The notes beneath the pieces are model-generated. The model ran no database searches. It saw nothing but the letters and a program-made list of their open reading frames with translations, and had not been told where the DNA came from. 64,000 nucleotides of DNA from positions 2,790,001-2,854,000 of the forward strand of contig NZ_CP151802.1 of assembly GCF_038446665.1 (NCBI RefSeq). Reading direction: 5' to 3'. Positions 36,222 through 43,760 of the stretch are shown here, piece after piece. The translations under genes were made by a program, and so were the position numbers. This stretch comes from Lysobacter sp. FW306-1B-D06B (lineage in GTDB: Bacteria > Pseudomonadota > Gammaproteobacteria > Xanthomonadales > Xanthomonadaceae). Numbering within the stretch: the stretch's first letter is position 1; each line of letters begins with the position of its first letter.

Positions 36222-36905
36222 TCACGGAGCCCGTCCGCGATCCTCCAGATGCTTCACCGCTTCCGGCTGCGCAATCCATGGCTCCTCGCGCGCGCGATGC
36301 ATCGCCTGCGTGCGCCGCGACAACTCCAGCTTCTCCAGGATGTGGTGCACGTGGTGCTTCACCGTGGACACGCTCAGGCACAGTTCTCGCGCGATTTCCT
36401 TGTTCGACAGGCCGCGCTCGATCAAGTGCATCACGTCGCATTCGCGCCGACTGAGCTGCTTGCCCGTCACGCCAGGGTCGTCGGGCGATTCATTCATCCG
36501 GAACAAGGCGCGTAACAGGCCGCACGAAATCTCGGCAGGGCAGGCGAGGCGGCCGTGCACCACGTCCGACAGCGCGTTGCACAGCTCTTCGATCGAAGCA
36601 TCGCGCGGCACGTAACCGGTGAAGCCGGCCCGGCCGCAGCGGATGACGTTCTGACGCTGTTCGTCCAGCCCGAGTGCCACCAACAGGATGTCCGGGTGCG
36701 CCTGCGCGATCGCGCGCACCTCCGACAGGTCGATGCCCTGCGTGACATCGATCAGCATCAGATCGACGTCGTGCGCCTGGATGGCGGCGTGCAGATCAGC
36801 GAATGCGTTGACAACGGCGCGAACGACAACGCCGCGGCGGGAGGCGAGCGAAGCCGCCAGGCCATCGCCAAGGAGTCGCACAGGGGTGAATACCAGCAGG
36901 TTCAT
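36222..36905 (-). CDS. LuxR-family response regulator
   Basis: The 227-aa protein has a receiver-like N terminus (VDLMLIDVTQG with the putative phospho-Asp, then LLVALGLDEQ and GFTGYVPRDAS) and a LuxR/FixJ helix-turn-helix at about 150-205 (LSRRECDVMHLIERGLSNKE, LCLSVSTVKHHVHHILEKL). The receiver lacks some usual acidic pocket residues near the N terminus, so it may be phosphorylation-independent. It converges on the cargo genes and is the best candidate for regulating the locus. Confidence 0.85.
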   Translation of the reverse strand: MNLLVFTPVRLLGDGLAASLASRRGVVVRAVVNAFADLHAAIQAHDVDLMLIDVTQGIDLSEVRAIAQAHPDILLVALGLDEQRQNVIRCGRAGFTGYVPRDASIEELCNALSDVVHGRLACPAEISCGLLRALFRMNESPDDPGVTGKQLSRRECDVMHLIERGLSNKEIARELCLSVSTVKHHVHHILEKLELSRRTQAMHRAREEPWIAQPEAVKHLEDRGRAP

Positions 36906-37302
36906 CTGACAACCCAGGCTTGGCTATTCACCGCAGCGGCCTTCGTTGAAACCGCGTCGGCACAGAAGCGGAAAAAGCGGTGTTCGCGATCTCGCGACGG
37001 GCCGATACGGCCCGGACTAGCGTTCTTGAGTGGATTCACGAAGGTCATGGCGTCGCCTTCCGTGGCCAGGTTCACGCCGCTGCGGGCGCACCTGTTGGTG
37101 GTGCGGATCGAGGCAGTATCGAGCGCGAAGTCGGCGTCAACGCTCGCTACCTACAACGCCACTTTCGCCCCTAAGCGGAAATCCTGCGCGGCGAGTATTG
37201 ATCGCTATGCAGCGCAAAGCCCTCTGTTTTGCCCGTCTGAACCGCGTTTGGTGGGGCAGGGGTACCGTCATTCACCAATTGCGGACACGTTTGGTATCGG
37301 GG
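36906..37302. other. 397-bp intergenic region between LuxR and Hsp70 genes
   Basis: Open frames here (for example from the ATG at about 37048 on the plus strand) have no recognisable protein pattern and run into the antisense of the Hsp70 gene. The region probably holds the LuxR-gene promoter. Nothing else is seen. Confidence 0.4.
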
Positions 37303-38763
37303 CTACTTCTGGTCGCTTCTGTGGCTGGCCGCCGCGTGAGCCAGTCCCGTCACCACGCCCAGCGATGCATTGCCGGCCACCAGTTCGGCGTCCGGGAAGA
37401 TCTCTTTGACGAGCAGCGGCACGTAAGGCGAGCGTGACATGCCGCCTGTGAGATAGACCGTCTCCGGCGGTGCGTTCAGTTCGGCACGGGCACGCTCCAT
37501 CAACGAGCGCAACTGGAACAGGAAGGGCGTTGCCGCGTCGCTCAATCGTTGCGCATCGATGTGCGCGAGCAGACCGGCCTCTATGAAGTCGAGCCCCAGC
37601 GTCACGTTGCTGGCTTCGCTCAGTCGAATCTTGGCGCGCTCGACGGCGCGATTCAGGCGCACGGCGTGACCTGCTTCCTTCAAGGTCTCAAGCCGATGGC
37701 CATAGGGAGCGACGACGTGCTCGAACGACGTCTCGCGAAACTTCGCCTGGCGTTGCAGATCCTGCACGGCCGACGCCTCGTAGAACCGATGCACCGGCGT
37801 GTCCGTCACTCCCTTGCCGAACAGCGGCATGACGCTGCGCATGCTCAACTCGATGTCCACGTCGGTGCCGCCGACCGGCTCGCCCCATGAGCCATGCACG
37901 ATGGGCGCAGCCCCTGGCCCGCCGACATCGGCAACGGCCATGTCCGTCGTTCCGCCACCGATATCGAGGATCAACGTCCGGCGAGGGCGTTCGCTGCCCT
38001 GGTGATAGCCATACGCCGCCGCGGCCGGCTCTTCGAGGAATTCGACTTCGTCAAAGCCGGCGGCATACGACGCGTCCGTGAGGATCTCCAGTGCCTGCAC
38101 TCCGCCAGCCTCCTTCATGGAGCTGCGAAAACGCACCGGACGCCCCAGAATCGCCGCCCTAACGTCGCAACCGAGCTGGGCGCTGGCGGTGAGCCGGATG
38201 TGCCGGAGCAACTGCGTGGCGATGCCCAGCAACGTGTCGCGCGCACGTGCTTCCAGCCTGTAGCCCAGCATCGACTTCGGCGAAACCACCAACTGGCCTG
38301 CGCTGCCCTCGATGAAGGCATCGACCGCTTCCTCGCCGTACAACGCCTGCTGCAGGTCCGCGCCTTCCAGCATCGCCTTGCGCATCTCCTCGGCGGCCCA
38401 GCGGCGGCGCACGAGCGCGCGAGCATCCCTTTCCAGTTCCAGATCCGTTCGAACGCGAGGCGAGGGGATCATGCTCAGCTCATGGGTCCGCTGCGGTTCC
38501 GGCCGCCTCATCGCTTCTTCGCGACGTGCGCGGAGCTCCGCATGTCGCTTGGACTGGTCTCGCCGGAACTCGCCGGTCAGCTTCTGGATCTCGTCCTGCA
38601 GGGCGTCGGTGAGCTCGAACTCGGACAGGTCCGGAAGCCGCTGCGGAAAGAACACGGTGGTCCGAAACTGCTGGTCGGCACCGAACTGGATCAACTGCAA
38701 TTTGCCCTCGATGACGGCGCCGGCAGCCGAATAGCTCGTGCCGAAATCAATCCCAATGCGCAT
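37303..38763 (-). CDS. Hsp70-family protein (short, YegD-like)
   Basis: The 486-aa protein has the actin-like ATPase motifs: MRIGIDFGTSYSAAGAV at the start, LILDIGGGTTDMAVADVGG in the middle, and VYLTGGMSRSPYVPLLVKEI at the end. It is shorter than DnaK and lacks the substrate-binding domain. The ATG at 38763 is taken because MRIGIDFGT is the normal Hsp70 start; an in-frame ATG lies 11 codons upstream. It is separate from the eCIS operon. Confidence 0.88.
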   Translation of the reverse strand: MRIGIDFGTSYSAAGAVIEGKLQLIQFGADQQFRTTVFFPQRLPDLSEFELTDALQDEIQKLTGEFRRDQSKRHAELRARREEAMRRPEPQRTHELSMIPSPRVRTDLELERDARALVRRRWAAEEMRKAMLEGADLQQALYGEEAVDAFIEGSAGQLVVSPKSMLGYRLEARARDTLLGIATQLLRHIRLTASAQLGCDVRAAILGRPVRFRSSMKEAGGVQALEILTDASYAAGFDEVEFLEEPAAAAYGYHQGSERPRRTLILDIGGGTTDMAVADVGGPGAAPIVHGSWGEPVGGTDVDIELSMRSVMPLFGKGVTDTPVHRFYEASAVQDLQRQAKFRETSFEHVVAPYGHRLETLKEAGHAVRLNRAVERAKIRLSEASNVTLGLDFIEAGLLAHIDAQRLSDAATPFLFQLRSLMERARAELNAPPETVYLTGGMSRSPYVPLLVKEIFPDAELVAGNASLGVVTGLAHAAASHRSDQK

Positions 38764-38949
38764 CTGGTGCTGAACTCTGTGGCGGATTGATGGCATTTTG
38801 CCGTGAAGGGCGTTGATGGTTCCAACGAATCGGGTCGGAAGATCGGCGCGGAGCCCCGGATTACGGCGATAGCGAAGCCGGACGGGTGGTGTCTGCGCGT
38901 CGTTGACCGCCGGTCCTTTTTTGCTACGCTCGTCTCAGTCCTGAGGGGG

Positions 38950-39381
38950 ATGGATGGAGCGATGCGACAAGGAATGCTGCTGCTCGCCGCACTGATGTGC
39001 GACAGCGCTTCGGCGCAGGTGGTGAATAAGTGCATGGGGAAGGGCGGGGCAGTGCACTACTACAGCGGCCCTTGTCCGGCTGGCTATCAGCACGCCAAGA
39101 CTTGGGATGCAACGCCGGAACAGCCGCCCACCAATGAAGAACTCTGGCGGCGCTACTACCAGCGAAAGCAAGGCGAGGCCGATTCCCGCTACTTATCTCA
39201 GCTTGCCGGTACTCGTTCCGGCGCGGGCGGTCACCATGTGCGCCAGGATGGAGCACGTAATGCTGCCGCGTGTGATGCAGCGAAGGCGTCGCGAGAAAGC
39301 ACTTTGGCTGCGGTAGGAATGCGCAGAACTTACGAACTCTTGCAGCAACTGGACGCGAACGTGCGCGAGGCGTGCAAGTGA
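38950..39381 (+). CDS. Small exported protein, DUF4124-like
   Basis: The 143-aa protein has a signal peptide (MLLLAALMCDSASAQ) and then CMGKGGAVHYYSGPCPAGYQ, the pattern of DUF4124-type periplasmic proteins (a Cys pair around a short beta hairpin). The C-terminal part is Arg/Ala-rich helix ending with Cys-Lys. The start could be the ATG at 38950 or 38962. The base composition is lower in GC than the eCIS genes. Confidence 0.7.
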   Translation: MDGAMRQGMLLLAALMCDSASAQVVNKCMGKGGAVHYYSGPCPAGYQHAKTWDATPEQPPTNEELWRRYYQRKQGEADSRYLSQLAGTRSGAGGHHVRQDGARNAAACDAAKASRESTLAAVGMRRTYELLQQLDANVREACK

Positions 39382-39428
39382 ACTCGCAGTCACCATAACC
39401 GGGGAAGGATGATGGACATCGGTGCCGT

Positions 39429-40001
39429 TTGGAGGTCGCAGCGGCTGTCGTCGCCTCGCTTGGAGGCGGTGCGGTCGTCGTCCTCGCGTGTTCAAGCTGG
39501 ATTGGAAAAGTGTGGGCGGACAGGCTGATGGAGAGAGAGCGTGCCTCGCACGCTGAGGATCTCCAGAAGCTTAGGGTTCGCCTCGAAGGGCAAGCCAACA
39601 CAGAGCTGGAGCACCTTAAGTCGGAGCTCGGCATTACGTCGGCGAAGCGTATGCGGGATGCCCAGGACAAGATGGCGATCTATCGCCTCGTCGTGGACAT
39701 CGTCGCTGACATCCTCAGCGACTTCGACTTATCGCAGGACAACACTTTGCCTGATGCTCGCGAGCGATTTGACAGGTTCAACAGAGGCAGAATGAAGGCT
39801 TATGGATACATGGCCATGCTTGCGCCCCAGAAGGTCATGGATGCTTTCGATGAGGTCATTGACCATCTGCTTGAGATTGCGCAAGGCACACGCAATTATC
39901 ATTGGCCGGAAGTGCGCGAATTGGCGATTGCCCTTGTCGATGAGATTCGTAAAGACGTGGGGCTCGATCAGGATGCAATTCGCTACAACGGCAGGCTTTG
40001 A
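39429..40001 (+). CDS. Membrane-anchored protein of unknown function
   Basis: The 190-aa frame opens at a TTG (39429). It has one N-terminal membrane segment (AAAVVASLGGGAVVVLACSS) followed by WIGKVWADRLMERERASHA, a long coiled-coil-like helix and a helical C terminus. Proteins of this layout are common in accessory regions and have no known role. A well-placed ATG pair (39409/39412, after GGGGAAGG) is in another frame and would fuse smoothly if one base were added near the TTT at 39428-39430. The annotated start is therefore uncertain. Confidence 0.6.
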   Translation: MEVAAAVVASLGGGAVVVLACSSWIGKVWADRLMERERASHAEDLQKLRVRLEGQANTELEHLKSELGITSAKRMRDAQDKMAIYRLVVDIVADILSDFDLSQDNTLPDARERFDRFNRGRMKAYGYMAMLAPQKVMDAFDEVIDHLLEIAQGTRNYHWPEVRELAIALVDEIRKDVGLDQDAIRYNGRL

Positions 40002-40147
40002 AGAATGATTACATTCTGTCCTACCGCATGGGGCGACATTATCCGCATTCCACTTGAATCAGCTAGACGGGCGAAACCGCCCGCAGGTCGATAGTTACGC
40101 ACCGATGCACGCGGCGCAGGCAGCAGTTCACGCGGGGCTGATATGAA

Positions 40148-40408
40148 TCACGAAGCCGGCATGCAGCCATGTCGGAACTGAGCCAGATTGACGATGACCA
40201 CTTTGACCAGTTGGGGCCGTGAGGCAGCATGTCGGGCCTCTTCAGCAGCACGCCGGCTCGCGTAACCCTTGAGGCGCAGTTCCATCTTGTCGCGCCACAT
40301 AAGGCCGCGTAATCGTTCGACGGTCATTCGCTGGCTGTCCTCAGAAACGAGATGGCGGCCCCGCAGCTGCCACCCGGACCATTCGCCGTCAGGATTGACG
40401 TCCGTCAT
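40148..40408 (-). CDS. Small DUF3653-like protein, type 1
   Basis: The 86-aa protein contains GEWSGWQLRGRHLVSEDSQR followed by MTVERLRGLMWRDKMELRLK, the pattern W-x-GW-x(3)-GR-x-LVS-x-(D/P)-x-x-R of DUF3653-like phage proteins. It is about 80% identical at the DNA level to the gene at 48414. It lies just outside the left Xer site of prophage 1, with its start toward that site. AGGGGG precedes the ATG at 40408. The size and position suggest a small regulator. Confidence 0.75.
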   Translation of the reverse strand: MTDVNPDGEWSGWQLRGRHLVSEDSQRMTVERLRGLMWRDKMELRLKGYASRRAAEEARHAASRPQLVKVVIVNLAQFRHGCMPAS

Positions 40409-40508
40409 GCAGCCCCCTGAGCCAAAAGACCTAAGCCCAGCCTGGGAAGGCAACGGGGTATCGCACGGCGAAAAGTCTGAAAGGCCTCGCCAGCCAGCCC
40501 CTGTGACG

Positions 40509-40536
40509 CATTTACATAATATGCATTGCTGCCGAA
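40509..40536 (-). other. dif-like Xer site a (left end of prophage 1)
   Basis: Read on the minus strand the site is left arm TTCGGCAGCAA (poor XerC arm), centre TGCATA and right arm TTATGTAAATG (good XerD arm). The good arm closely resembles the E. coli dif XerD arm TTATGTTAAAT. The good half probably comes from the host dif and the poor half from the phage. Confidence 0.8.
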
Positions 40537-40844
40537 GTCGCCGACGAAATCAGCGGCATAACGGCGACGCAGGCGACGGCGGCCGCTGCCGCAATTTGTC
40601 GCCAGAACGATCGCTCTTTTGAGTCACGCGCGCGGTCCATGTTCACGCGTGCGATTGTTTGCAGGCGGTCGAGACCAAGCGCGTCGGCCAAGATCACGGC
40701 CGTCTTGTCATCGGCGTGCGATACGCCAGTACGGTAATTGCTGAGTCGATTGGGACGCAGGCCGAGATCCTTCGCCGCTGCGTAGTCGCTTTCAAGGCCG
40801 TGTTTCGCCTTGAACTGGTCCAGCAGTTCGTTGGTGTAGGACAT
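40512..40844 (-). CDS. Prophage 1 repressor-like protein (DUF3693/XRE type)
   Basis: The 110-aa protein opens LLDQFKAKHGLESDYAAAKD, LGLRPNRLSNYRTGVSHADD and KTAVILADALGLD, a helix-turn-helix of the DUF3693/XRE kind, and ends with a membrane helix (AAAAAVACVAVMPLI). The last codons (MHIM stop) are the dif core itself, so insertion at dif defines the end of the protein. It faces away from the phage genes and is the likely immunity regulator. The ribosome site is weak. Confidence 0.75.
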   Translation of the reverse strand: MSYTNELLDQFKAKHGLESDYAAAKDLGLRPNRLSNYRTGVSHADDKTAVILADALGLDRLQTIARVNMDRARDSKERSFWRQIAAAAAVACVAVMPLISSATSAAMHIM

Positions 40845-41037
40845 TTTCTTTCGGCACCTTGCAGCTGAAGTTATGGCCTTCGTCGGTCGTGATTGTGATC
40901 GACTCAGGGACTTTTCCGTTCTCTGCGATCGCGAGCAGTTGCACGGCCTTACAAATCTTCACGCCAGCGTCGATTCGCGTCTCGAGAGGCGAACCCGGTT
41001 CGACAACTCCTAGCGCGAGCATCAACAGCCACTCCAT
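40792..41037 (-). CDS. Small hypothetical phage protein with signal-like N terminus
   Basis: The 81-aa frame starts MEWLLMLALGVVEPGSP, has IKVCKAVQLLAI-like helix (read here IDAGVKICKAVQLLAIAENG) and strands ESITITTDEGHNFSCKVPKE. AGGGGGGG lies before the ATG at 41037. Its end overlaps the repressor start by 53 bases in another frame, so it would be the first gene of a two-gene repressor operon. No family is recognised. Confidence 0.5.
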   Translation of the reverse strand: MEWLLMLALGVVEPGSPLETRIDAGVKICKAVQLLAIAENGKVPESITITTDEGHNFSCKVPKENVLHQRTAGPVQGETRP

Positions 41038-41073
41038 GCCGGCCCCCCCTTTTCAGATGGGGACAACCTAGCA

Positions 41074-41149
41074 CTTGGGATAAGCCTACCCCTTGACACC
41101 ACTCAAGGGATAGGCATACTCGCCCCCACTAGCTCAAGGGCTAGGCATA
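41074..41149 (+). promoter_or_regulatory. Operator-like repeats and early promoter of prophage 1
   Basis: Three related 15-17 bp repeats occur at 41074 (CTTGGGATAAGCCTA), 41102 (CTCAAGGGATAGGCATA) and 41133 (CTCAAGGGCTAGGCATA), spaced 28 and 31 bp (about three helix turns). A promoter TTGACA (41093) with CATACT 16 bp later overlaps the second repeat. The layout fits repression of the phage genes by the adjacent repressor. Confidence 0.6.
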
Positions 41150-41241
41150 GGGCCACCCGCCGGGGACAGGCCCCGGCGGAAGGGGACGCCCCCTACGACC
41201 CGCCGCCGTAGTCCCCGGCCACGCTGCCAAGGGGGCAGGGC
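41150..41241 (+). promoter_or_regulatory. GC-rich leader conserved between the two prophages
   Basis: This stretch (GGGGACGCCCCCTA, CCCGCCGCCG, CAGGGC elements) contains several hairpin-forming blocks and ends AAGGGGGCAGGGCATGGA. The minus-strand leader of prophage 2 (61677-61770) has the same blocks in the same order. Conserved structured non-coding DNA before the first gene is a candidate for the replication origin or packaging signal. Confidence 0.45.
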
Positions 41242-41409
41242 ATGGAAGTCGCACACGGTGTGCTGTTGGTTTTTCTCCAGGTCGCGGCCGTCGGCTGCTT
41301 GACCGCCATCGCTTGGTCCCGCGCCTCGGACCTCGGCCAGCACATGCGCGAGCAGGACGAGCGTGAAGCCGAATTTCTCCGCCGCACCCGCGTGGAGATC
41401 GAAGCGTGA
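41242..41409 (+). CDS. Tiny membrane protein at start of phage operon (prophage 1)
   Basis: The 55-aa protein has one membrane segment (VLLVFLQVAAVGCLTAIAW) and a charged tail ending EAEFLRRTRVEIEA. Prophage 2 has a homologue with the end EREFLRRCRMEIEA at the same place, which supports both as real genes. AGGGGGCAGGGC precedes the ATG. The role is unknown. Confidence 0.65.
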   Translation: MEVAHGVLLVFLQVAAVGCLTAIAWSRASDLGQHMREQDEREAEFLRRTRVEIEA

Positions 41410-41412
41410 ATC

Positions 41413-41682
41413 TCAGTTCGTGGCTCCGGTCGCAGCAAGGCGAGACGCTTCGCCAATTTCGGCAATGCCCCGCAGGGACTTCGCCGTCGCCTCGGCAACG
41501 AACGCACGAATGTCGTCGTGTGGCGACGCCCCAGCTGTGGCGGCAATCCGGTCAAGTAGCGAAAGCATGGTTGTCCGCTCTTCTTCGGAGGACAGCATGC
41601 TGAACATCACGCTCATCACGGTGGTAAGCGCATCGATGGCTGCGCCGAACTGCTCGGCGTCGATTTTGGGCGGCTTGGACAC
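41413..41682 (-). CDS. Small hypothetical phage protein on the opposite strand
   Basis: The 89-aa helical protein starts at a GTG (41682): SKPPKIDAEQFGAAIDALTT, then EEERTTMLSLLDRIAA and RAFVAEATAKSLRGI. It has no recognised domain. It runs against the phage operon between the tiny membrane protein and Rep. AAAGGA lies about 12 bases upstream. The size and amphipathic helices would suit a small regulator. Confidence 0.55.
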   Translation of the reverse strand: MSKPPKIDAEQFGAAIDALTTVMSVMFSMLSSEEERTTMLSLLDRIAATAGASPHDDIRAFVAEATAKSLRGIAEIGEASRLAATGATN

Positions 41683-41718
41683 GGCGGCTCATTCCTTTGG
41701 CTGTGCGGGGATCATCGC

Positions 41719-42849
41719 ATGAGCCGCCCGCTCGTCGCTTTCGCCGTGGCTGGACTCCCCACTACTAACAGGGGAGTCAGTCCTTCAGATCGCCTCGACC
41801 TCATCCCGCTGACCACGGTGTCTGTTGACTGGATGGCCGCGTCCGTCGATCTGGCCGAAGTGCTCGCCCATCAGGGCCACCTCAAGACGTGGGAAATCTT
41901 CAATGACCTCAACGGCTATGGATTCCAAACCCAGCAAGTCGCCGCGTGCGTCTTCGCGTCGCTCCTCGCCGGCTCCGACTTGCACCTCTGCAAAGAGCAG
42001 CGCAAAGGCACGTTCTACAAGTGGCGTCACCACCTCATCAGCACCAGCGGCGAAAAGGTCGGGCAAATCGAGTTCGGTGGCCCGCACACCATGCGCCAGG
42101 ACGGAACCCCAACAGCTCGTGTTGAACTTACGGGTAAGGGCTGCCGTCTGTATGAAGGCGCAGCGGAAGGCGACCATGCGGAGCGGTGGTCGCGTTTGCG
42201 AGCGCAGCTCGCAAGCGTAGCCGGACGACTCTCCCGCCTCGATATCGCTTTCGACGATTTCGCCGGTACGTACAACCTCGCCCACGCGGTGAAGCTGTGG
42301 CAGTCCGGCAAGTTCGACGCACGCGGGCAAACGCCCGACCTCGAAAGCGTGAACCACGCGAAGGGACAGAAGGGCGACACGATCTACATCGGCTCGCGCG
42401 CCTCCGAAAAGTTCCTGCGCGTGTACGAGAAAGGCAAAGAGCAGGGCGACGAAACCTCGGTGTGGGTGCGCTGGGAAGCGCAGTTCAAAGCATCGAGTCG
42501 CAAAGAGCTCGACCTCGACATGCTCACCGCGCCCGCCGACTTCATGCGCGGCGCGTACAAGGCGCTCACCTTCATCAGCGAAACGCTGCGCCGCCTCGAT
42601 CTGACGAAAGAACAGGCTGCCGCGAACATCCACAGCGCGCTGAAACACCTGCGCCGCCAGTACGGCAAGACGCTCAACTTCCTGAAGCAAACCTTCCCCG
42701 ATGACGAAGCGCTAGGTGCGTTTCTCATCAACGTGACCCGGCCGGGGCTCCCGGATTGGTCATGGCAGTACCTGAGCCCCGATGGCTACCTGTCCGTGTT
42801 GGATGCCATGCGCATCGACCGTCAGCCGGTGGCCGCATCCCTTCACTGA
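41719..42849 (+). CDS. Phage replication initiation protein (Rep, pII/Phage_X type)
   Basis: The 376-aa protein matches filamentous-phage and plasmid Rep proteins of the Phage_X/CRI family: VSVDWMAASVDL, GHLKTWEIFNDLNGYGF, RLSRLDIAFDDFAG, GDTIYIGSRASEKFLRVYEK, and WVRWEAQFKASSRKELDLDM. These nick the phage origin and start rolling-circle replication. The Rep of prophage 2 is of a different kind. Confidence 0.85.
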   Translation: MSRPLVAFAVAGLPTTNRGVSPSDRLDLIPLTTVSVDWMAASVDLAEVLAHQGHLKTWEIFNDLNGYGFQTQQVAACVFASLLAGSDLHLCKEQRKGTFYKWRHHLISTSGEKVGQIEFGGPHTMRQDGTPTARVELTGKGCRLYEGAAEGDHAERWSRLRAQLASVAGRLSRLDIAFDDFAGTYNLAHAVKLWQSGKFDARGQTPDLESVNHAKGQKGDTIYIGSRASEKFLRVYEKGKEQGDETSVWVRWEAQFKASSRKELDLDMLTAPADFMRGAYKALTFISETLRRLDLTKEQAAANIHSALKHLRRQYGKTLNFLKQTFPDDEALGAFLINVTRPGLPDWSWQYLSPDGYLSVLDAMRIDRQPVAASLH

Positions 42850-42861
42850 CGGAGAACCACC

Positions 42862-43131
42862 ATGCGCATCGAAATCAAGAGCGGCACCTCGACCAACCAT
42901 CGCCAGGGCAACAACGGCAAGACCTACGGCGAGCAGCAGGCCGCACTGCACACGCCGGGCAGCGACTTCCCGATTCCCTTCAAGGTCAACTGCGAAGTGG
43001 GCTTCGAGAAGAAGCCGGGCTTCTACCGCTTCGGCCCCGGCAGCTTCGGCACCGACAAGTTCGGCAACCTCGTGATCGGTCGCGTCGCGCTGGAGCCGGA
43101 AGTCGCCGCGTCCACCACGAAGGCCGCCTAA
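42862..43131 (+). CDS. Phage ssDNA-binding protein, pV-like (prophage 1)
   Basis: The 89-aa protein lies between Rep and coat genes, where gene V lies. It is beta-rich (MRIEIKSGTSTNHRQGNNGK, FPIPFKVNCEVGFEKKPGFY). The matching gene in prophage 2 has the same layout (FPLPFGVHVELGHEYAPGEY). It coats single-stranded progeny DNA before export. The identification rests on size, order and the shared FPxPF strand. Confidence 0.7.
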   Translation: MRIEIKSGTSTNHRQGNNGKTYGEQQAALHTPGSDFPIPFKVNCEVGFEKKPGFYRFGPGSFGTDKFGNLVIGRVALEPEVAASTTKAA

Positions 43132-43134
43132 CCC

Positions 43135-43341
43135 ATGGCCACCGTGCTCGTTCAAGCCTGCGCCGTCGAACACCTGACGGCGGAAGGCGTGTGCACGGTG
43201 CCGATCTGGGTCGAAAAACCCGAGCAAGTGTTGCCGCCGCTCACGCTTGCCGAAGGCACTGTCATCGCGTTCGCGATTGTCAGCTGCTGGACCGTCGGAC
43301 TGCTGTTTCGCCTCATGGCGCGCACGCAGCAGCGGTTTTGA
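43135..43341 (+). CDS. Small phage membrane protein (pVII/pIX-like position, prophage 1)
   Basis: The 68-aa protein has a short polar N terminus and one membrane helix (GTVIAFAIVSCWTVGLLFRL). It lies before the coat gene. A 69-aa protein with similar layout is found at the same place in prophage 2. Probably a minor virion protein. Confidence 0.6.
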   Translation: MATVLVQACAVEHLTAEGVCTVPIWVEKPEQVLPPLTLAEGTVIAFAIVSCWTVGLLFRLMARTQQRF

Positions 43342-43377
43342 TCCACCAAACTCACCCACTCAAAAAGGAGTTTCACC

Positions 43378-43638
43378 ATGAACAAGATCAACGCTCAGTC
43401 CATCGCCCTGCGTGCTCGTGACAAGGCCCGCAGCTTGCGCACCAAGATCGCCGGGGCCACCGCCGTCGTCGCCGGTGCGATGTACTCCGGCCTCGCGATG
43501 GCCCAGTCCACCACGCTCGGCGAAGCGGTGAAGACCGAAGTCGAAGGCGGCAAGACCGCCGTCACCGCGATCCTGCTGGTGCTGGCCGGCGTGCTGGGCC
43601 TGTTCCTGCTGTGGTCGATGATTAAGCGCGCGAAGTAA
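43378..43638 (+). CDS. Major coat protein pVIII-like (prophage 1)
   Basis: The 86-aa protein has a long signal peptide (KIAGATAVVAGAMYSGLAMA-Q) and a short mature part: acidic amphipathic start (STTLGEAVKTEVEGGK), one membrane helix (AILLVLAGVLGLFLLW) and a basic end (MIKRAK). This is the pVIII pattern. AAAAGGAG precedes the ATG. A hairpin follows it. Confidence 0.88.
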   Translation: MNKINAQSIALRARDKARSLRTKIAGATAVVAGAMYSGLAMAQSTTLGEAVKTEVEGGKTAVTAILLVLAGVLGLFLLWSMIKRAK

Positions 43639-43659
43639 TCGACAAGGGCAGGGGAGGGA

Positions 43660-43678
43660 GGGCCGCCACGCGCGGCCC
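43660..43678 (+). terminator. Hairpin after the coat gene (prophage 1)
   Basis: GGGCCGC pairs with GCGGCCC over a 5-base loop, 21 bases after the coat stop. No T tract. A hairpin in the same place in prophage 2 suggests a partial terminator or mRNA stabiliser that raises coat expression over downstream genes. Confidence 0.5.
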
Positions 43679-43697
43679 TACTTCCAAGGGAGGCAGC

Positions 43698-43760
43698 ATG
43701 GGGTATTTCGTCATCGTCGCGCTGCTTGGCGCGTTCTGGCTCGCATACGAGGCCGTCTAA
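43698..43760 (+). CDS. 20-aa hydrophobic phage peptide (prophage 1)
   Basis: A frame of 20 codons (starting MGYFVIVALL, ending WLAYEAV) follows AGGGAGG and overlaps the pIII-like start (TAATG). Prophage 2 has a 22-aa homologue at the same place (GVLGALWLAL vs ALLGAFWLAY). Conservation of position and sequence supports a real minor virion or assembly peptide. Confidence 0.6.
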   Translation: MGYFVIVALLGAFWLAYEAV

